From CAVRXT01 sp963725655 (GTDB lineage Bacteria > Acidobacteriota > Terriglobia > Acidiferrales > UBA7541): a stretch of DNA of 64,000 nt. The stretch's first letter is position 1; every line of letters begins with the position of its first letter. The position numbers were made by a program, and so were the translations under genes. The stretch covers positions 868,001-932,000 of the forward strand of contig CAVRYY010000003.1 of the NCBI GenBank assembly GCA_963725655.1, read 5' to 3'. The notes under the pieces are model-generated. The model was not told the DNA's origin and ran no database searches. It was given only the letters and a program-made list of their open reading frames with translations. Positions 60,210 to 64,000 of the stretch are shown here, piece after piece.

Positions 60210-60905
60210 ATGAACGTGCAAACGAACGACCAAATCGACGACTCAATTTCCCCTTCCCTGGCCGAGGTCCCCAATTTCCCCATGGTAGCGACCAAAGCAT
60301 CCGCGGCTCACAGCCGCCGATGCTCCGTCTGCCACCATCCCGATCGCATTTGGATCGAACTCAAATTCATCGAGTGGATCAGCCCAACCCGCATCGCCCG
60401 CGAGTATGGTCTCTACGACCGCGACTGCATCTACCATCACGCCCACGCCACCGGCCTGTTCGAACAACGCCGCCGGAATCTTCTCTGCGTCTACGAAAAC
60501 CTGCTGGAAAAGTCCCTGCGCGTCCGGATCACCAGCCACGGCATCATGGTCGCCATCGACCGCCTCGAGCGCGCCGTCCGCAGCCGCCTCCCCAACCCCG
60601 CCGCCGAAATCGAAACCACCCTCACCCGCGACGCCGAACTCGTCTTCGATCCCAAATCCGTCCGCGAGCACCAGAAAGATCTGCAGGCCCCAGAAATTAG
60701 CCACGAAGCCGCCAGTTCGGATTCGGCACAGGGCCAGCATACCCCCACGGATCTGCCTGATTCCAAAGAACCGCAAGCGCCCGATTGGCGGCAAATGGCG
60801 AAAGATAAAACGCTGAGGGATGAAGAAGTATGGGCCCGTTACTCCGAGCAATTAGCGACGTTCCAGGCTTGCGCAGAAGCTAGAAGGCGCAAACCGCCCG
60901 CTTAG
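60210..60905 (+). CDS. Cys/His HTH-like hypothetical protein
   Basis: A 231-residue protein. After a 35-residue leader it has RRCSVCHHPDRIWIELKFIE and WISPTRIAREYGL, then YHHAHATGLFE: a C-x2-C-H knuckle joined to a helix-turn-helix and a histidine pair, a layout seen in phage terminase small subunits and related DNA-binding proteins. A helical middle (LLEKSLRVRITSHGIMVAID) and a disordered tail follow. ATG has GGAGGAG 3 nt upstream. A DNA-binding role is inferred only from this pattern. Confidence 0.7.
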   Translation: MNVQTNDQIDDSISPSLAEVPNFPMVATKASAAHSRRCSVCHHPDRIWIELKFIEWISPTRIAREYGLYDRDCIYHHAHATGLFEQRRRNLLCVYENLLEKSLRVRITSHGIMVAIDRLERAVRSRLPNPAAEIETTLTRDAELVFDPKSVREHQKDLQAPEISHEAASSDSAQGQHTPTDLPDSKEPQAPDWRQMAKDKTLRDEEVWARYSEQLATFQACAEARRRKPPA

Positions 60906-61326
60906 GAGCCTCAAGCTAGCGCCAAAGAGCCACAATTCGGCCTCCAGTCGCAGCCCTTCATCGGGTGATTGCTCTCGTGCGGCCCCCGGACCACAAACGC
61001 GTGGGAGTTTTTTTCGCCACGATTGGCAGCGCCACCTCCGGGCGTTGAGCGCGCGATTGTTCTGCCGAGACGTTTCGCGCTGCGGCGTACCGACGGGAGC
61101 GGCGGTGCCACGCCGACCGGGCATCGGCGCTACGAGCCACTTCGCGTTGCTCGGCTTCCTGGAGCGTGGGTGAGATTGCGGGCTGGGTCCGCGCCGACAG
61201 GAATGTCTGCCCCACGGCGACCCCGCTCATGACCGCGATACCCCCGGTTGGTTGCTATGGGTTCTGTTAGGATTCCTGGGTCTGGGATGGGGTGATAGTT
61301 TTGGGTGGAGTGCTGCGTATAGGTAT
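60906..61326. other. Intergenic region before the sigma factor gene
   Basis: About 420 bp with no supported gene. It includes the phrase GACAGGAATGTCTGCCCCAC, often seen in acidobacterial intergenic DNA. No clear promoter was identified for the sigma gene. Confidence 0.5.
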
Positions 61327-61968
61327 ATGGAATCAGGGAAGCCAGAAACTGGGATGACTTCTACGGAGCTGACCGAGACTCTGGCCGAGGTCCGCGGAGG
61401 GAGCTCCGAGGCCTGGGGCGAACTTTACCGGGAGTACGCGGGCGCGATCTTCCGGTTCTGCCGGCGGGTGCTGCCTACTAAGGAAGACGCGGAGGACGCT
61501 ACTACCGAGATCTTTATGAAGGTGCGCAACCGGCTGGACCAATTCGATAGTTCGCGGCCATTTACCGCGTGGCTGTACACGGTGGCTACCAACCACTGCT
61601 GGGACATGTTGCGGCGGCGGCGGGTGCGCCAGGATCTGGAGACGCCGGACGTGGAGACGATGCCGCTCGAACATCCCGATCCCAGCCAGCTCGAACAATT
61701 GCTGGAGCAAAGCACCAACGAAGAGGTCCGTGCAGGGCTGGCGAAGTTGCCGGCGCGCGCGCGCATGGCTCTGGTGCTGCGCTATTTTTCAGACATGAGC
61801 TACAACGAAATCGCCGACGCGCTGGGGGTGCGGCGGGCGTTCGTGGGGGTGCTGCTGCTCCGCGCGCGGCACGAGTTGCGGGAAATCCTGGGGGCGAGCA
61901 AACCCAAGGGCGTGCGCGGCGGCAGCGGGGCGCGCGCGGCGGGGGCGGTTGCGGGGGAAGCGCTATGA
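61327..61968 (+). CDS. ECF-type RNA polymerase sigma factor
   Basis: A 213-residue sigma factor. Region 2 spans SSEAWGELYREYAGAIFRFC to AWLYTVATNHCWDMLRRRR, with DAEDATTEIFMKV as 2.1-2.2; region 4 is LPARARMALVLRYFSDMSYN followed by EIADALGVRRAFVGVLLLRA. No region 1 or 3. The extra Gly/Ala-rich tail is variable. ATG 61327 is used; ATG 61354 is possible. Its stop overlaps the next gene by 4 bp (ATGA), so it is coupled to the anti-sigma-like protein. Confidence 0.92.
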   Translation: MESGKPETGMTSTELTETLAEVRGGSSEAWGELYREYAGAIFRFCRRVLPTKEDAEDATTEIFMKVRNRLDQFDSSRPFTAWLYTVATNHCWDMLRRRRVRQDLETPDVETMPLEHPDPSQLEQLLEQSTNEEVRAGLAKLPARARMALVLRYFSDMSYNEIADALGVRRAFVGVLLLRARHELREILGASKPKGVRGGSGARAAGAVAGEAL

Positions 61969-63569
61969 CTATTTTCGATACTCACTTTGACGAGATGGCC
62001 TGCCTGCTGTTTCTGGACGCGCAACTCGAGCCTGCGCAGGCCGAAGAATTGCGCCAGCACGCGGCGAGCTGCGCGCAATGCGGCGCGTTGCTGCACGCCC
62101 TGGAAGGCGAAGGGCGCACACTGCGGAGCGCGCTGATCGAGGCCGACGAGCCTGTGCCGGCGCACTTGTTTCCGCGGAAGGCACAAACCAGTTCGTGGCC
62201 GTGGATTACGGTGCTGGGATTTGCCGCCGCGGGCGCCTACACGGTATGGAGCACGGTTTTCGAGCCGATCCAGGCTCAGTTCGTGCAAGCAGGATTCAAC
62301 CAGGACAACGTCCTGACAATGCTGATGTTTTCCGGATCTTTTTGGAAAGGATGGGACACCATGAGAGGAATTGCGGAATCGCTGGCGTTCGTGACGTTGG
62401 CTATCCTGTGCGTAACGCTGTTGCGCCGCCGGGTGCGGAGGGGCGGAGCATTCGCGGCGGTGCTGGGCGCGATGGTCCTGGCGCTGCTGGCGCCTGCCGG
62501 CGCGTCGGCCGCGGAAGTGCATCATGGCGATCCGAACTACGTGGTTCCCACCGGCGAGGTGGTACACAACGACCTGATCGTGGCGGGCAACTACGTCACT
62601 ATCGATGGCGACGTGGATGGCGATGTGATCGCGTTCACGCAAGAACTGACCGTGAATGGCCACGTGAAAGGGGATGTGCTGGGGTGGGCGAAAAACCTAC
62701 GCATCCTGGGCACGGTGGAAGGGAATTTGCGCGGCGGGGCCGAAACCATTCAGGTGGACGGAACGGTGGCGAGGAATATAACTGCGTGGAGCGGCCACGT
62801 CGTGCTGGGCGCAAAATCGGTGGTTTTGGGAAGCGTCATCTTTGGCGCCGGTGACGTTGAACTGGACGGAGCGGTGGCCAAGGACGTCATGGCCTATGGC
62901 GGGTTTGCGCGATTCAACGGAATTACCGGAGGAAACACCAAGGCTCGCGCCGGCAAGGTGGAAATCGGACCGGAGGAGCAATCGCGCGGAACCATGAAGG
63001 TGGAAGCGCACGCCCCTCCCACGGTAGATCCCCGAGCGAAGCTGGCGAGCCCGGTGGAATTCACGCTCGTGAAGCACGGGCACGATTACGATTCCGGGTC
63101 ATATTACTGGCACCAGGTGCTGAAGTGGGGAGCGTCGTTCCTTTTCGGGTTGGCGATCCTGCTGTTGATGCCTGCATTTTTTGCGGAGACCATGCGCGCC
63201 GCCGGGAATTACTGGACGGCTGGAGGCGTTGGATTCCTGGTGCTGGTGGCGACGCCGGTGCTGGCGCTGATCTTGGCGATTACCATCGTGGGCCTGGGAG
63301 TAAGCATCTCGCTGGCGTTTCTGTACGTGGTCTCGATCTACGCGGCGCAGACCTTTGTGGGAGCGTGGGTGGGCGCGAAATTGATGGGAGACGCGGCGAG
63401 CACCGGTGCGGCGGCGGGACGGCTGGCGCTGGGGCTGGCGCTACTGCGAATCGTGAAACAAGTGCCGTATGCGGGAGGATTCATCGCGTTCTTCGCGTTG
63501 ATTTGGGGCTTAGGAGCGATTGGGCTGGCGATGTATCGCCGGACACGGTCGAACCTGGCGGTAGCCTAG
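61965..63569 (+). CDS. Zinc-finger anti-sigma-like membrane protein with bactofilin-like domain
   Basis: A 534-residue protein. The N-terminal zf-HC2 segment has H-x3-C-x2-C (RQHAASCAQCGALL), typical of anti-sigma factors. One span follows (ITVLGFAAAGAYTVWSTVF) and another near 140-175. A repeat-rich beta-helix region (about 185-345) has NDLIVAGNYVTIDGDVDGDV and ITAWSGHVVLGAKSVVLGSV, as in bactofilins. The last 170 residues hold four or five spans. It probably holds the sigma factor at the membrane and senses or builds an envelope polymer. Confidence 0.82.
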   Translation: MTIFDTHFDEMACLLFLDAQLEPAQAEELRQHAASCAQCGALLHALEGEGRTLRSALIEADEPVPAHLFPRKAQTSSWPWITVLGFAAAGAYTVWSTVFEPIQAQFVQAGFNQDNVLTMLMFSGSFWKGWDTMRGIAESLAFVTLAILCVTLLRRRVRRGGAFAAVLGAMVLALLAPAGASAAEVHHGDPNYVVPTGEVVHNDLIVAGNYVTIDGDVDGDVIAFTQELTVNGHVKGDVLGWAKNLRILGTVEGNLRGGAETIQVDGTVARNITAWSGHVVLGAKSVVLGSVIFGAGDVELDGAVAKDVMAYGGFARFNGITGGNTKARAGKVEIGPEEQSRGTMKVEAHAPPTVDPRAKLASPVEFTLVKHGHDYDSGSYYWHQVLKWGASFLFGLAILLLMPAFFAETMRAAGNYWTAGGVGFLVLVATPVLALILAITIVGLGVSISLAFLYVVSIYAAQTFVGAWVGAKLMGDAASTGAAAGRLALGLALLRIVKQVPYAGGFIAFFALIWGLGAIGLAMYRRTRSNLAVA

Positions 63570-63602
63570 CCGCGCGGACGACGCGCGAACGGTGGGACTG
63601 GC

Positions 63603-64000
63603 TTACAGTGAGGCCAGGTAGCGGCGCTGATTCGCGCCGGGCTTCGATCTCTTTTGTTGTTGCTGCAAGGTGGACACCAGGCCGCGGACGGTCAAAGCAT
63701 CGATCGTTGGGTAGCCGGTGGACGTGATGGTGTTGAAAAGCAGGCCGCCTACTGCCACGGGCTGTCCTGCGGCAAGTCCCGCCAGCGAATCCAGATTCAA
63801 GGTCTCGAAGAAAGTTGAGGACGAAGTTTGCGCGTTGATCTGGGTGATGTTGGTGGGAGTGAGGGTGGTAAACAGGACCGGCAAATCGGTCATCGAGAAT
63901 GCCGATGTGCCCTGATCGACGATGAACACATCGCCATCGACGTTTCCCGAAACCAGGGTGACCTGATTCGCGCTAAAGGCTGGGCCAGCGGTGGTAGTGG
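63603..64000 (-). CDS. Hypothetical protein, C-terminal part (5' end outside window)
   Basis: A leftward frame open to the window edge, 132 residues visible. It is Thr/Ser/Val-rich with strand-forming segments (VTLVSGNVDGDVFIVDQGTS and AGQPVAVGGLLFNTITSTG), resembling extracytoplasmic beta-barrel or OB-like repeats of DUF5666-type proteins. The C-terminus is Gln-rich (TLQQQQKRSKPGANQRR). Convergent with the anti-sigma gene. Family assignment is a suggestion only. Confidence 0.5.
   Translation of the reverse strand, partial: TTTAGPAFSANQVTLVSGNVDGDVFIVDQGTSAFSMTDLPVLFTTLTPTNITQINAQTSSSTFFETLNLDSLAGLAAGQPVAVGGLLFNTITSTGYPTIDALTVRGLVSTLQQQQKRSKPGANQRRYLASL

Noticed and set aside
59827..60300. 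A 157-residue minus-strand frame across the gap before the Cys/His HTH gene
   Set aside because: Overlaps two better-supported genes, starts inside a coding region and has no ribosome site; left as unresolved.

Overview
The window looks like a GC-rich chromosomal stretch from an Acidobacteriota bacterium, most likely a soil lineage of Terriglobia (Koribacter/Sulfotelmatobacter-like). This is inferred from gene content: a long two-module FtsX/MacB-type permease of the kind typical of acidobacteria, many DUF families common there (DUF2207, DUF2203, DUF1684, DUF3052, DUF4415), and dispersed GGGTGCCCC-type palindromes. No rRNA and no ordinary tRNA gene was seen. Most genes are intact housekeeping or envelope genes, with good Shine-Dalgarno sites and several 4-bp ATGA/GTGA overlaps.

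Layout. 1-3.6 kb: the end of a LacI-type regulator, a STAS/HATPase anti-sigma pair and yifB/comM. 4-10.4 kb: a secreted TPR protein, a lemA-DUF2207 operon and a MarR-ClC operon. 10.6-15.5 kb: GNAT-dtd, an MFS transporter, mutM, an EVE protein, a Rieske protein and a lone nuoB. 15.6-20 kb: the permease and an OppD/OppF ATPase pair. 20.2-20.95 kb: two tandem copies of an unidentified structured RNA gene, each with promoter and terminator. 21-22.5 kb: DUF3052, a small secreted protein and a nucleotidyltransferase remnant. 22.7-31.6 kb: rpoD, dnaG, mutS2, a DUF4415 antitoxin-like gene and a PBP4-type carboxypeptidase. 31.9-38 kb: a SYLF protein, then a TetR-TolC-HlyD-EmrB efflux operon behind tandem operators. 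38-49.9 kb: a radical SAM protein with a possible SOS box, a degenerate receiver protein, folK, efp, a small RNA candidate, moaA, DUF2203, a DUF255 protein, thiC, DUF1684 and a methyltransferase. 50-55 kb: a small secreted protein, rhodanese, polA and an aldo/keto reductase. 55-61 kb: an accessory region. 61.3-63.6 kb: an ECF sigma factor and its membrane anti-sigma partner fused to a bactofilin-like domain. 63.6-64 kb: the end of one more gene.

The two most unusual regions are the RNA pair and the accessory island. The RNA copies keep a tRNA T-arm-like hairpin and a 19-21 bp long-range helix whose two strands differ between copies in a mostly compensatory way. In the island, three adjacent defence-type genes (an XRE/ImmA-like peptidase, a DUF4411 PIN-like toxin and a large uncharacterised family) can be read full length only by shifting +1 four times; three of those shifts sit at or next to a stop codon. 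This may be decay, sequence error or recoding, and cannot be decided from the sequence alone.

Regulation is unusually readable at three efflux, transport or repair promoters. A palindrome overlaps a consensus -10 before marR. Two TGAC-N5-GTCA operators tile the tetR promoter. A GAAC-N7-GAAT box lies inside the promoter of the radical SAM gene and recurs upstream of a small gene near 57.1 kb.
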